64,000 nt of DNA from Cyclaneusma minus. Lineage: Eukaryota; Ascomycota; Leotiomycetes; Marthamycetales; Marthamycetaceae. Positions 1 through 8,977 of the stretch are shown here, piece by piece (the first letter of the stretch is position 1; each line of letters begins with the position of its first letter). The translations under genes were made by a program, and so were the position numbers. Location of the stretch: the NCBI GenBank assembly GCA_037179335.1, contig JAKZHN010000011.1, forward strand, positions 836,428 to 900,427, given 5' to 3'. The notes under the pieces were generated by a model that saw only the letters and a list, made by a program, of their open reading frames with translations, had not been told where the DNA came from and searched no databases.

Positions 1-2376
1 GTCGGACTCGCCGTAATTTTCGTCATTAATCCCCTGCATGTGAGCGTCGCCACCGTAATCGTTCCGTGTATCATCATCGACGACCATGTCATTTGGGAAC
101 CCATCATCGTACTCGTAATCGGAATTCCGCACTGAAGTCGTAGGCTGCTTTCCAAAACGCTCTCGGACTGCTGGGGCCTGGAAGCTGCGAGTATCTGGGG
201 CATTCAAAGATCGGGAAGGTGGGCCGCCACGGACAGGAGAAGGCGAGGCACGATATGATTGAGGATTGGGTTTCGTGATGGGAGCTGAGAAATTTTGGGG
301 GCTGGGGCGAGATGGTGGGAACTGAGTTGGCGGTATCACCTGCGTACCATAATGAGTGCTGGAAGAGGGCTCATTATTGGAAACAACCACTCTCGGTGTG
401 GGATTCCGGGGAGCACATCGTGAGGAGGCGCTCTCGACAGCAGCTACCGATGGGCCGGGTCCACCGCCAACCACACCAGCAGACCGCAAAGTAACCGAAA
501 GTTGTTGCTCGACGTTCCGGATCACCGGCCCAAGGCGCCTACTGGCATCATCCTCTGGAGCATCATCTTCACCATTCTCGAGCTTGCTTTGGATGATCGT
601 TATCAAACGCTTCTTCTCCGCGCGAAGCTCGAGCCATTGCTCCCTTATCGATTCGAGGCTCTTCAGCATCTTTTGTTGTTCGATCAGGTGCCTACGTTCC
701 TCGCGGACCACATCGAACTCAGGATCATTGTCATCCATAAGTTGCAGTAACAAGTCTTTCTTTTCGTCGACAAGATTTTTGAGCTCGGCCTGTCTCGCCG
801 AGATAGCCGGGCAGTCCTTGTTGTTCAAGTAATCCTTACCGATAGCCATCAAATCTTGCTCTGGAGCAGACCTTGATTTGCTTGGTGAAGTGGAACGCAA
901 AGGTGTGGCGGAAATTGTGGGCTTCGACAGGTGAGCTACGTTGCTGTCTTCGCGCCGTGGAGGCAAGCTGTCACTGCGCGGAGGCTTTACCTGCCGATTT
1001 GGCTTTTTAGGCGACAGACCGTAGGACTGAGATTGAATGAGAGATTCTCTGGCAGACTCAGCAGGTCGAGTAGCCTCAGCCACCGATGCTTGACTCATCC
1101 TCACGTCAAGTTGCGATATTTCATCCTCATCCAAGTCTGAATCCTCGATCACACGCTCTGTCCGCGGTACAGGGGCAGGACGACGTTTTGGAGAAGGCAA
1201 CATGGGCTGGGTCGGTGGCATTGTCATTGAACGTCCACCGAATTGCGGCGCGGTCCTTGCATTGTTCAATTCAGATTTCGCACGATTGAAGATTGGAGCA
1301 ATTGGTGGGTGTGTAGCGGCTCTGCTGGATTCGGCGCCAGATGGAGCCCGACTGAGGGTCCTGCGAGTCGTTGTCTCTGTCCTACTAATAGTCTCGGTTA
1401 CCTCCTCATATTCTCCATCGCTACCACCCTGACCTTGTTGCGCCGCAGGATACGCTGGAGGGTTGGTCCTCGTTACCGAAGCGGGCACTGGAGCAGGTTC
1501 GGTACTGTACGGCGGAGGTGGTCCTCGAGGTGGCTCTTTATGATTCACCGACAGCTCGTCGAGATCATCGAGATCAATGAAACTATCGGATGCATCCGAG
1601 GTCCTTGGCGGCTTTGTGGCCTTGGGATTGAGAACTGGCTTCTTCGCAGAGGGTGCGCCAGTCATATCAGTGCTTTTCCTCTTCTTTGAATGTGGTGGCT
1701 CAGGTCTGGAAGCTGAATCTTCCCGCCATAAGCTCCGCGGTTCTCCCCAGACTTCGATGCTTGATCCAGACGAGGGCGCAACCTGAGGAGGACCCCCAGT
1801 GAGATCGACTGATTCAATGGGTCCGTCATAGCCAGCAAATTGACGAGGAGTTGCTATCGGCGTTTTTGGAGCACCAGAGGCAAGAGCTCTGGACGATGAA
1901 GGGTGGCTTGTGGGCGGCTTCGACGGGGTCTTGGAGGATGTAGGGTCTTCCTTTCGGAGTTGTGCTGTCCAGTTTGCGGAAAGTGAAGAATGCGAACGAG
2001 TTGGAGCTGGTGTAGCTTGACCCGTCTGCTGGCATAATAAGGTCGGCTTAGTCGCTTTCGGCGCGGCAGACAATCTGGCCATGTCTTCGTCGTTCGAATT
2101 ATTGTCTGTTCGCGACGACCTAGCAATGCTCGCTGGGATAGTGGGCCGTACGAATTCCTGGACGGGAGGGATGCGCGGGGGTTCCTCTGACGGAGGACTG
2201 TCTTCGCGACTCGAGGGAAGCGAGTCTGGCTGGGTATTTGACTGAATTGGTGCGTAGAGGCCTTCAAGTGCGGCGGCCGAAGATGTCGATACAATGATGG
2301 GGCGGCGGGGAGGTGGAACAACCGCCTTCTGCTGCAACAACCACGAAATATGCGAATTCAAATTGTTGGTCGTCAT
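1..2376 (-). CDS. RecQ-family DNA helicase (Sgs1/BLM/QDE-3/MusN type), N-terminal part only
   Basis: The minus strand is open without a stop from the ATG at 2376 to the window edge (792 codons), so the 3' part with the expected helicase core is outside. The first residues, MTTNNLNSHISWLL, match the short N-terminal motif of fungal Sgs1/QDE-3 proteins; in yeast Sgs1 this region binds Top3-Rmi1. Then comes a long disordered Ser/Pro/Arg-rich stretch, an acidic patch (DSDLDEDEISQLD, about residue 410) and a charged helical segment (about residues 505-590) containing KDYLNNKDCP and a Lys/Glu/Leu-rich coiled-coil-like run. Known role of the family: unwinding recombination intermediates and stalled forks in the nucleus. 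No intron is needed. The helicase itself is not visible, so the assignment rests on the N-terminal motif and overall architecture; another disordered nuclear protein remains possible. Confidence 0.6.
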   Translation of the reverse strand, partial: MTTNNLNSHISWLLQQKAVVPPPRRPIIVSTSSAAALEGLYAPIQSNTQPDSLPSSREDSPPSEEPPRIPPVQEFVRPTIPASIARSSRTDNNSNDEDMARLSAAPKATKPTLLCQQTGQATPAPTRSHSSLSANWTAQLRKEDPTSSKTPSKPPTSHPSSSRALASGAPKTPIATPRQFAGYDGPIESVDLTGGPPQVAPSSGSSIEVWGEPRSLWREDSASRPEPPHSKKRKSTDMTGAPSAKKPVLNPKATKPPRTSDASDSFIDLDDLDELSVNHKEPPRGPPPPYSTEPAPVPASVTRTNPPAYPAAQQGQGGSDGEYEEVTETISRTETTTRRTLSRAPSGAESSRAATHPPIAPIFNRAKSELNNARTAPQFGGRSMTMPPTQPMLPSPKRRPAPVPRTERVIEDSDLDEDEISQLDVRMSQASVAEATRPAESARESLIQSQSYGLSPKKPNRQVKPPRSDSLPPRREDSNVAHLSKPTISATPLRSTSPSKSRSAPEQDLMAIGKDYLNNKDCPAISARQAELKNLVDEKKDLLLQLMDDNDPEFDVVREERRHLIEQQKMLKSLESIREQWLELRAEKKRLITIIQSKLENGEDDAPEDDASRRLGPVIRNVEQQLSVTLRSAGVVGGGPGPSVAAVESASSRCAPRNPTPRVVVSNNEPSSSTHYGTQVIPPTQFPPSRPSPQNFSAPITKPNPQSYRASPSPVRGGPPSRSLNAPDTRSFQAPAVRERFGKQPTTSVRNSDYEYDDGFPNDMVVDDDTRNDYGGDAHMQGINDENYGESD

Positions 2377-3486
2377 GGAGGCTGGATTTTGAGTCAATGG
2401 ACGATGTATCCATTGAAGAATTGATGGCGTCTCATCTGCGGTGGAGGCGAAGAGAAACGACAGAAAAGGTGTTGTTTTGAGGCGATTTCTCTGTGTCGCG
2501 TTGCTGTGAAGTCGCGTATCGGCGGCGATGCCTTGGCGCGAGCTTTTAGGTGTGCGCTAGGCGGAACGTGATCACGTGATGCATCGACTTTGATAAACGA
2601 GTTTCGCTGCACGATCTGTGAAGGTCTCCCCCTAAATTCTGAGCCAAGTGGTCTTGTGACAAGAGACACTCCTGCAGCCGGCCGTTTGACTCTGTGGAGC
2701 TCACTGCATTGGGCTACATGTATTGCCGTTACAATTTCTTTGATTCATGGTTTTCGAGTCGATTTGGCTCCAAGTCACAGCTTCACATTTCACCTCGGTC
2801 TCTCAGGTCATCGACTATCACCCAGTCCGCCTCTCGATTCTCGATTCCTCGAGCTGGTCTGCAGAACGCAGTCTCCTGAGAGAGTCCAGTATACTCCGTA
2901 ACTCCATCTCAAGTTACAAATCTCAGCGCAGAGCGGTGCACAGTCGCCAAGTCGCCATGAAATCCTGGAGTTTCACGAATCACGGTTGAACCGGTTCATC
3001 AGCTCCCCGGAGTCCAGACTTGTTCCAAGATGAAGTGACTTTCCGAGATTCTTGTATCGAACAGAGTTCATGGAGACTTTCGAGGGATCGACGGAAGAGC
3101 AAGGATACGGCAGAACCATGCATACGGCATGTGTCATGGGAAGTCCGCACTCCGAAGTGTCAACTTGTGAATTGTGAAGGCAGAGTCCCCTATTTTTACT
3201 CACTGCCAGTACTCGGAAAGTCACCGGCACTGGGCATATGGTACATAGTGAAGTACATGTAAGTCACCAAAGCTCAGAAGATCATGATGCTTGGCCACAC
3301 AGCACACACTCTGAGAATGGCGTCAAGATAAGATCATCATTTCATTGCTTCAGCATACCCTACAACCCACTTACTTCTCTGCCTTGTATTCCCAGTATCC
3401 TCCCAAATATGCAATTCCTTCCATCCCAGTACCAGATCTCAATCCCTCCCTCCCCCGCCTAAGTAGTGTTTGCTCAAGACCCCAGT
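2377..3486. other. Intergenic, 5' side of the RecQ gene
   Basis: No convincing gene. Short open stretches are present on both strands but lack fungal-protein character and introns. The part next to 2376 should hold the promoter and 5' UTR of the RecQ gene; the part next to 3487 should hold the 3' UTR of the cupin gene. Confidence 0.5.
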
Positions 3487-4009
3487 CTAAGCAGCACCGT
3501 TCTAGGAAAACACATCATTAGCCAAAATCTCCACAGTTCAACATATCTCATCATCACAACACCATCACTCCTCTCCTTCGGAAGAAGGAAATTCAAAGGC
3601 TGAAACTTACCGCCCTCTGCCCAACAAAAAACCCCACCGCCGTCCCCTCCGTCTCAAAAGTAATCTTACTCCCCTTCGGAAAATAAAACACATCACCCTT
3701 CACACCCTTCACCTTCTGCCCACTTTCATCCGAAATCAAAAATTCTCCTTCTACAATGATTTTCATTTCTTCATATGTGTATTCATAGACCAAGGGAGTG
3801 CCTTTTTCGAGTCTGAAGAAGCCGGCAGAGATGGGGGCGGTGGCGTCCGAGGAGGTTTGGATGTCGGCGAGGAAGGCGTTGTTATTGGCGATGAGGGGGA
3901 GCGTGGCGGGGAACGTGGAGGCGGCGGAGGGGTGGTGGGTGAATGTTTTGGGGTTGGAGGAGAGGATGGGAGCAGAGGCGGTCTCGGTGGTGGTGGTTGA
4001 GGTGGACAT
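3487..4009 (-). CDS. EutQ-like single-domain cupin
   Basis: Two exons on the minus strand: 4009-3611 and a five-codon terminal exon 3501-3487, with a 109-nt intron 3610-3502 (GTAAGT donor, GCTAATG branch site, CCTAG acceptor). Product 137 aa. After a Ser/Thr-rich leader the chain reads as a cupin beta-barrel: FFRLEKGTPLVYEYTYEEMKII, then EGEFLISDESGQKVKGVKGD, then VFYFPKGSKITFETEG and FFVGQR. Fungal relatives are annotated as ethanolamine utilization EutQ-like RmlC cupins; their substrate is not established, and the His metal ligands of classical cupins are not evident here, so no reaction is claimed. Without splicing, the reading frame would run five codons into the intron and stop, giving an almost equal length. 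The ATG at 4009 has an A at -3 in a CAAACATG context. Confidence 0.75.
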
Positions 4010-5495
4010 GTTTGCGTTGGGTTTGTGGTTTGGTGTGGTGGTGATGGTGGATTGGCTCTTGAAGACGACTCTGGTGTTAGTTTGGGGGATGGTGTGGGAG
4101 GAAATGATGAGAGGTTTGATGATTTGAGCAGCTTGAGGTAGGTGAATAGGGGAAGATGACGATGTTCAGACAAGTATGAGAGAAATGCCGGAGAAGGGGA
4201 GGGCGATGAGACAGCAGAAACGGCTACATACCTTGAAGTTTTTTTGAAGTTGGTTGGAGAGGTTCGACGATGTGTTGATCAAAAAGAGCTGACTCTTACA
4301 GCAGGAGCACCAGCTATATAGAAGAACGGCCTACCTGCAAAGATCCGTCTACGGATATCTTCACCCCTTTGCGTATTCCAGAGTCCTGACTCCCAGATCC
4401 AATCTCAAACACCAACGATAAGGAATCAAGTAACTAAGAATTTGACATCCAGCGTATAGGAAGCCCTCCTTACCTAGTGCGAAGCATATCTAGACTTCCG
4501 CTCGAGTTCTCCACTTTCCCAGAAAGCAAGCCGAATTGGAGTATGGACAGGAAACACCCCTAACGGCAGCCCTACCCTTCCATGCTTTCCTCATGCACGT
4601 CTTTTCCCTCAAATGCACTTCAAGCTTTTACCTGAGGCTCCAGGAGTAGAGCTTGGTACCATATAGGACAGAATATCCAGATCCGCACAAGCGCCATTCT
4701 CCCGACTTTCTCGCACCTGATTTCCCACCAGTCGTCAGTCTGACCCAGTCGTAGTGTCAACTCACTGCAAATAACCAGCACCAACCATCAGAGACTGTCA
4801 TTGAAACGGTCAAACAGTCAAAGCGACTCGAATTCACTCCATCAAATGCTTAGTCTTCAACGCTCCGTTGACGCTTGACATTGACGGGAAATATTTGCCT
4901 ATCTTGGTAAAGCGTCCCTCCACACTTCCAACGTCCAAGCTAAGCATCTATGGATGCATGCCAATATTGATCGCCTTGACTTTCGTTAGCCGCAGCCATC
5001 CAAGCGGATAAACAATACTTCACATGTCATCGATTCATCGTTGGCTCTTCACAGTTGTACCTCGTGAATATTGATTGCTTCGCCTGGCAATAACTTCGTC
5101 ACTTCATTGATAGCCTTGTCAGCTCCAGTCTTCTTCACAATATCTCTGTTCTCTCGGGTCTTGTTGACCGGGAGCAGGCTGTAACGCTGCAACGCTGCGG
5201 CTTCTAAACTTCGTGATTCGCCTTTTGGTGGTTACTCTCTGACAATCGTCGACCAAGAGTTCGGCTCTTTTGGGAACGGGGACATTTTCGATTTCTTATC
5301 TTATCGCACGTCTCACGAGCCTCGGAGCGGCGTGCCGAGTCTCCGTACGGCGAGCGGCAGGCTGCTGTAGCGCAACTGTGTCGTCGGTATCACTTCAACT
5401 CTCAAGACCGCACAAATTCACTACAACTTCAACACGCTGCTATTCGACTCCCAGATGCTCTGCCAACATCTCTACCTTGAAGACAAGCCCTCACA
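4010..5495. other. Intergenic
   Basis: 4010-4270 is G/T-rich on the plus strand and should be the 5' leader and promoter of the cupin gene. 4270-5270 shows no coding signal. 5270-5495 is C/A-rich and looks like the 5' UTR of the tentative small gene at 5496. Confidence 0.45.
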
Positions 5496-5720
5496 ATGCA
5501 TTCAGACTTCGACAAACCGGACGCACATCTCCAACGAAGCGGAAATAGAAGCAGACCACATCACAGCTACTTCGACCCAGGACTAGTGTCGGATGAATCA
5601 TCGAATGCGGAAACGAGTCATCACACTGCGACAGCCAACTACATCGTCGAACACATGTGTCGAGTGGCCACGGTTCTCGAGGCTGAATTCACGTGTATAT
5701 ATTCCGTGTCCCATCTCTGA
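5496..5720 (+). CDS. Tentative small hypothetical protein
   Basis: A 74-codon frame beginning MHSDFDKPDAHLQRSGNRSR in a good start context (CACAATGC) after a pyrimidine- and CA-rich leader typical of fungal 5' UTRs. It is hydrophilic, His/Ser/Asp-rich at first, then becomes more hydrophobic (YIVEHMCRVATVLEAEF). No family recognised. It may be spliced near 5690 and continue further, since a pyrimidine-rich tract follows. It could equally be chance coding potential. Confidence 0.28.
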   Translation: MHSDFDKPDAHLQRSGNRSRPHHSYFDPGLVSDESSNAETSHHTATANYIVEHMCRVATVLEAEFTCIYSVSHL

Positions 5721-6727
5721 AGTGTCCAATCCCACTTCTCCCTCTCTTTCTCGTCCTCTCATCCTGGCAACCGCCCTTCTCTCCTGCATCCTGTTCGTCG
5801 CCCTGGCGCCGCCCCTTCTCTCCTGCATTCGGCCTCTCGCCCAGTTATTCCCTCTTTTCCCTCATTGTCCCTGCTTCTCTCCCTTTCTCGTCACATTTCA
5901 CATCTTTCCCAAGCGCCCGAAGAGTCATCAAAACACATCCGCCAAGCGCCGCAAGCCCGTCCAGTCCAATTTCCCAGATCAGCATGCAGCCTTGCGCGGA
6001 GCCGGCCTCGATGAAAGAGACCACTAGTATCGGCGGTTCGAGTGGAGCGGCTGGTAACGTGTTGGTATGGACGAAACCCACCAACGACTGAGGACGGCAG
6101 GATTCCTTGCACTTGCAAATGTCTGCCAGCGCCAGAATGCCAACATTGGTTCCGCGACGCCCGATGTTGGCTGGATCACTTAAGAGTTGGGACGCATGTC
6201 AACGTTATGGTCCCTCAATCTATGACAGGACACCACGGTTCGAATCCGGGACGCGCGGTGTTCCTAGGATCACTTTACAGTGGGACGAAAGAAGTCTGAA
6301 ACCCCCTCGCCTTGGGTCCCCTCTTAACCTTCTGAGAATTGTTTGAACGATTCGTGGTTATTGGAAATACTCTCAATTAGTGGAGATATTTCGAATCTTT
6401 AGGAATACTCTCAATCATTGGAAATAATCTCAATTATTGGAGATATTCGCAATCTTCGGGAATATTCTCCACGGTGAGCGTACAAAAATTGTCACCACGA
6501 GCTTATGTACCTCTATGGAGATAAGAGCGGAAGGAGATGGACCGAAGCAACGGGACGGGACGCGGATTAGTCATTCTGAGTAGAAGCTGGCTACAAACAG
6601 GAATCTGGAGCTGCACAACTCGAATCTCATCCTCTTGACACTCGATCGATGAAAGTGAAAATTTTGGTGATCGTCTCAATCCCCATTACCCAAGTCGCGA
6701 GCTCAAAGACGGTGAGATTCAGCCGAC
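5721..6727. other. Intergenic, with a lone Pol III B-box-like site
   Basis: No gene recognised. 5730-5900 is strongly pyrimidine-rich. A perfect B-box consensus (GGTTCGAATCC) lies at 6237-6247, but no full tRNA cloverleaf can be folded around it. 6355-6473 is a short tandem repeat listed separately. The last 60 bases lead into the kinase-fold gene. Confidence 0.4.
6355..6473. repeat. Degenerate ~20-bp AT-rich tandem repeat
   Basis: About six units of roughly 17-21 bp with the pattern TGGARATAnTCnCAATTAT. Adjacent units partly form inverted pairs (GGAGATATT against AATATTCTCC), so the tract could fold into hairpins. The same motif recurs at 21297-21384 and, weaker, near 19915-19980. Confidence 0.6.
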
Positions 6728-7516
6728 ATGACCAGTCCTCTGGTATGCATTGTCATCATGGTCCGCCGCTGTACTAACCAAGGCTAACGAGTCCAGGGAT
6801 TACATCCCCGCTGCCGGTGCCGCATGATCCAGGCTACCGAAGCTGAACGCCTCGACGAAGACCGACATGTCTACCGACTCAAGCTCAAACCATCTATCCT
6901 CGAACGTATGCCAGTTCGGGCAGCCCACTTTCTGCGCAAGGCACTTCATGCTTTTGCCACCATCTTTCCCTGGATTCGAACCTTTCGTCCCGACTGGTTC
7001 TGGCCATCCGCCATCATCGTCAAGAAGCTGAAGCCCGGCGGCTGGGAGCACCATTACGAACAAGAGAAACGCGCCTATGAACGTCTCCGACCCGTCTGGG
7101 GCACCGCCGTACCAATCTACTACGGCGAAACAGTTTACGATAACTCCATAGCGATTGTACTCTCCGATGTCCAAGGAGAGCCGCTCTCCGAGCATGTCAT
7201 AACACGGCCAGACCATGACTTCAATGAGCTGGAGGAGAAGCTCATGAAGGCTTTCGAGATCTTATTCGATCATGGCGTCGTTCATGGAGATCCTGCCTGG
7301 CACAATCTCATCCAAGTCGGAGAGAGGATCCTAGTCGTGGATTTCGAGTGCGCTGAATTTGACGAGGTAGAAAACTGGGAAAGGAGTCAGAACTTTCTGG
7401 AGGCGCGGGGGATGTGGCACGACCTTTGCGCTTACAGAGAAAGAAGACGTCTGGCTTCTCGACCTGATCTGCGTGAGAAGAAGCCATTCGAAATCGAGTA
7501 CAAAATTGGGGGGTAG
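6728..7516 (+). CDS. Protein-kinase-like fold protein (APH/RIO-like HGD motif)
   Basis: Two exons, 6728-6742 and 6797-7516, with a 54-nt intron (GTATGC donor, ACTAAC branch, TCCAG acceptor); 244 aa. The core has HGDPAWHN at about residues 168-175, in the position of the kinase catalytic loop, and VVDFECAEF at about 185-193, in the position of the metal-binding DFG. Upstream, IIVKKLKPGG could supply the phosphate-binding Lys and HHYEQEKRAYERL the paired Glu. This arrangement is known in atypical, aminoglycoside-phosphotransferase-like kinases; the substrate is unknown. The tiny first exon (MTSPL) is inferred from good splice signals; an internal ATG at 6824 would give a protein 14 residues shorter. 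The length is at the low end for a full kinase fold, so a reduced or inactive member is possible. Confidence 0.65.
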
Positions 7517-8302
7517 TAAGCGCGGAAGAACTTCAAAGGCAAAGGATGAATCCGTCAGTAAACGAGAGAAACCTTCTAGATGCCCATCACCCACCTTCTC
7601 GGCTAGAGGGTGCCAGCGACCTGGGGCCACCAGAGACCTCGTGTTGCCTGATGGGACCCGGCGGGGTTATCCATAGAAGACTGGCAAGGTCAACGTTTCT
7701 AATTTCGGGTCACCAAACTCGCCATATTCCATACTACATATGTAAGGCTTCTCGGCTTCTACCGTTGAGGAAATATCAATTTCTAGGTAAGGGCATCACG
7801 CAGGGCGTCTGGCACCCTCTGGCTGCGAGGTGGTGGGGTGTGTTATCAGGTCTCCCTCGATTAAAGTACTCCGACCCCATACATAGTCGAACAATACTTT
7901 ACGAAGAATGATTATTATTGCGAAAAAAAAAACTCGGGTCAATGTCTGTGACTTGACTTCACCACATACATGTATATGATGTTGTGTTCAGACCGCACTC
8001 CACCCATCCCCACGGGGCCCCGCGGAGCCCCACGGAGCGCCCAGACCGCACAACGCGACATCCGTCATCCCCCGACCCCCAACCAGGCCAACCCTGCATT
8101 CCCGAGTCGCCAAATTCGCAATATCGGGACATTGAATGGATCTAATTCGAAGCTTCATCACCGCCACTCACATCAAGAGCACGCTTGCAACGCCCGAACA
8201 CAATCCGAGCCGGTTGGTCCAGGAACCGTCATTACGACGCCGAGCAACCGCGCTGAATCATTGCGAGTCAATCTGACTCAATAAGCTTGTTTTTTCGAAC
8301 TG
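7517..8302. other. Intergenic
   Basis: No gene recognised. A short GC-rich palindromic patch (GGGGCCCCGCGGAGCCCC) lies near 8013-8030, within an upstream region otherwise of ordinary composition. An A-run of nine lies near 7922. Confidence 0.4.
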
Positions 8303-8312
8303 TATATAAAAG
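8303..8312 (+). promoter_or_regulatory. TATA box of the small-protein gene
   Basis: TATATAAAAG, about 335 bp upstream of the ATG at 8647 and followed by a CA- and CT-rich leader. This fits a fungal core promoter with a long 5' UTR. Confidence 0.45.
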
Positions 8313-8646
8313 CCGAGCTTCGTGTTTTGCAAGACCCTCTCCCAACAGCGCAGATATCCTGAACGAACGAAAATCCTTGCGGAAACACCACCATCCAAAG
8401 AATCATACGCTTTCGCAGAGAACACATATCGTATATCGCATATCATATATCGCATATCATACCACCAGAGCACCCGGTCCGACCAGCCTGTATATCTCCA
8501 GAAAAATAGGCACAGCACAGCCATTGCGACAGCCAGGTCCCTCATAGAAACGCCACCCATTCATATAATCGTACTTAGTTCCGCGCTCTCATAACCCACC
8601 AAAAGAAAAACAGCATCAACTCCTTCCAGAACTTCGCAACAGAAGA

Positions 8647-8970
8647 ATGCGCTTCCTCAGTCGCAACAAGAAATCTACCCATCACACGCACAACAACTCC
8701 AGCACCAGCTCGCGCGACAGCAGCGCCATGCCCTCGCGCAACCACTCTTTCAGAGCACATAACGCCGACAATTCAAGGAGGCAAAGCACGCAAAGCATGG
8801 ATCCGTCGTACCGGGATTTTCTGGAAAATGCGGAACGAGAGGAAAAGAGGGCGAAGAAGGTGAGGGAGGAGCAGAGGAGGAATATGAAGTTGGCGAGTTT
8901 GGGATTGCATCCGAGGGTGGAGAGTGCGAGGGGGTGGTTGGCGGGGAATGGGCTAGCCAAGAAGAACTGA
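8647..8970 (+). CDS. Small basic hypothetical protein
   Basis: A 107-codon uninterrupted frame. The N-terminal half is Ser/Asn/His-rich and presumably disordered (MRFLSRNKKSTHHTHNNSST). The C-terminal half is a likely charged helix (DPSYRDFLENAEREEKRAKK, then VREEQRRNMKLASLGL) ending in GLAKKN. A TATA box at 8303 and a long leader support a real gene. No family recognised. Its stop is 7 bp from the inferred stop of the convergent Zn2Cys6 gene, so the 3' UTRs must overlap. The opposite strand is also open here; I take that as a shadow. Confidence 0.5.
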   Translation: MRFLSRNKKSTHHTHNNSSTSSRDSSAMPSRNHSFRAHNADNSRRQSTQSMDPSYRDFLENAEREEKRAKKVREEQRRNMKLASLGLHPRVESARGWLAGNGLAKKN

Positions 8971-8977
8971 GAGGGTG

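Noticed and set aside
6150..6265. tRNA gene around a perfect B-box (6237-6247)
   Set aside because: T-arm pairs only four of five positions, the acceptor stem pairs in only four, and no D or anticodon arm is found at proper distance.
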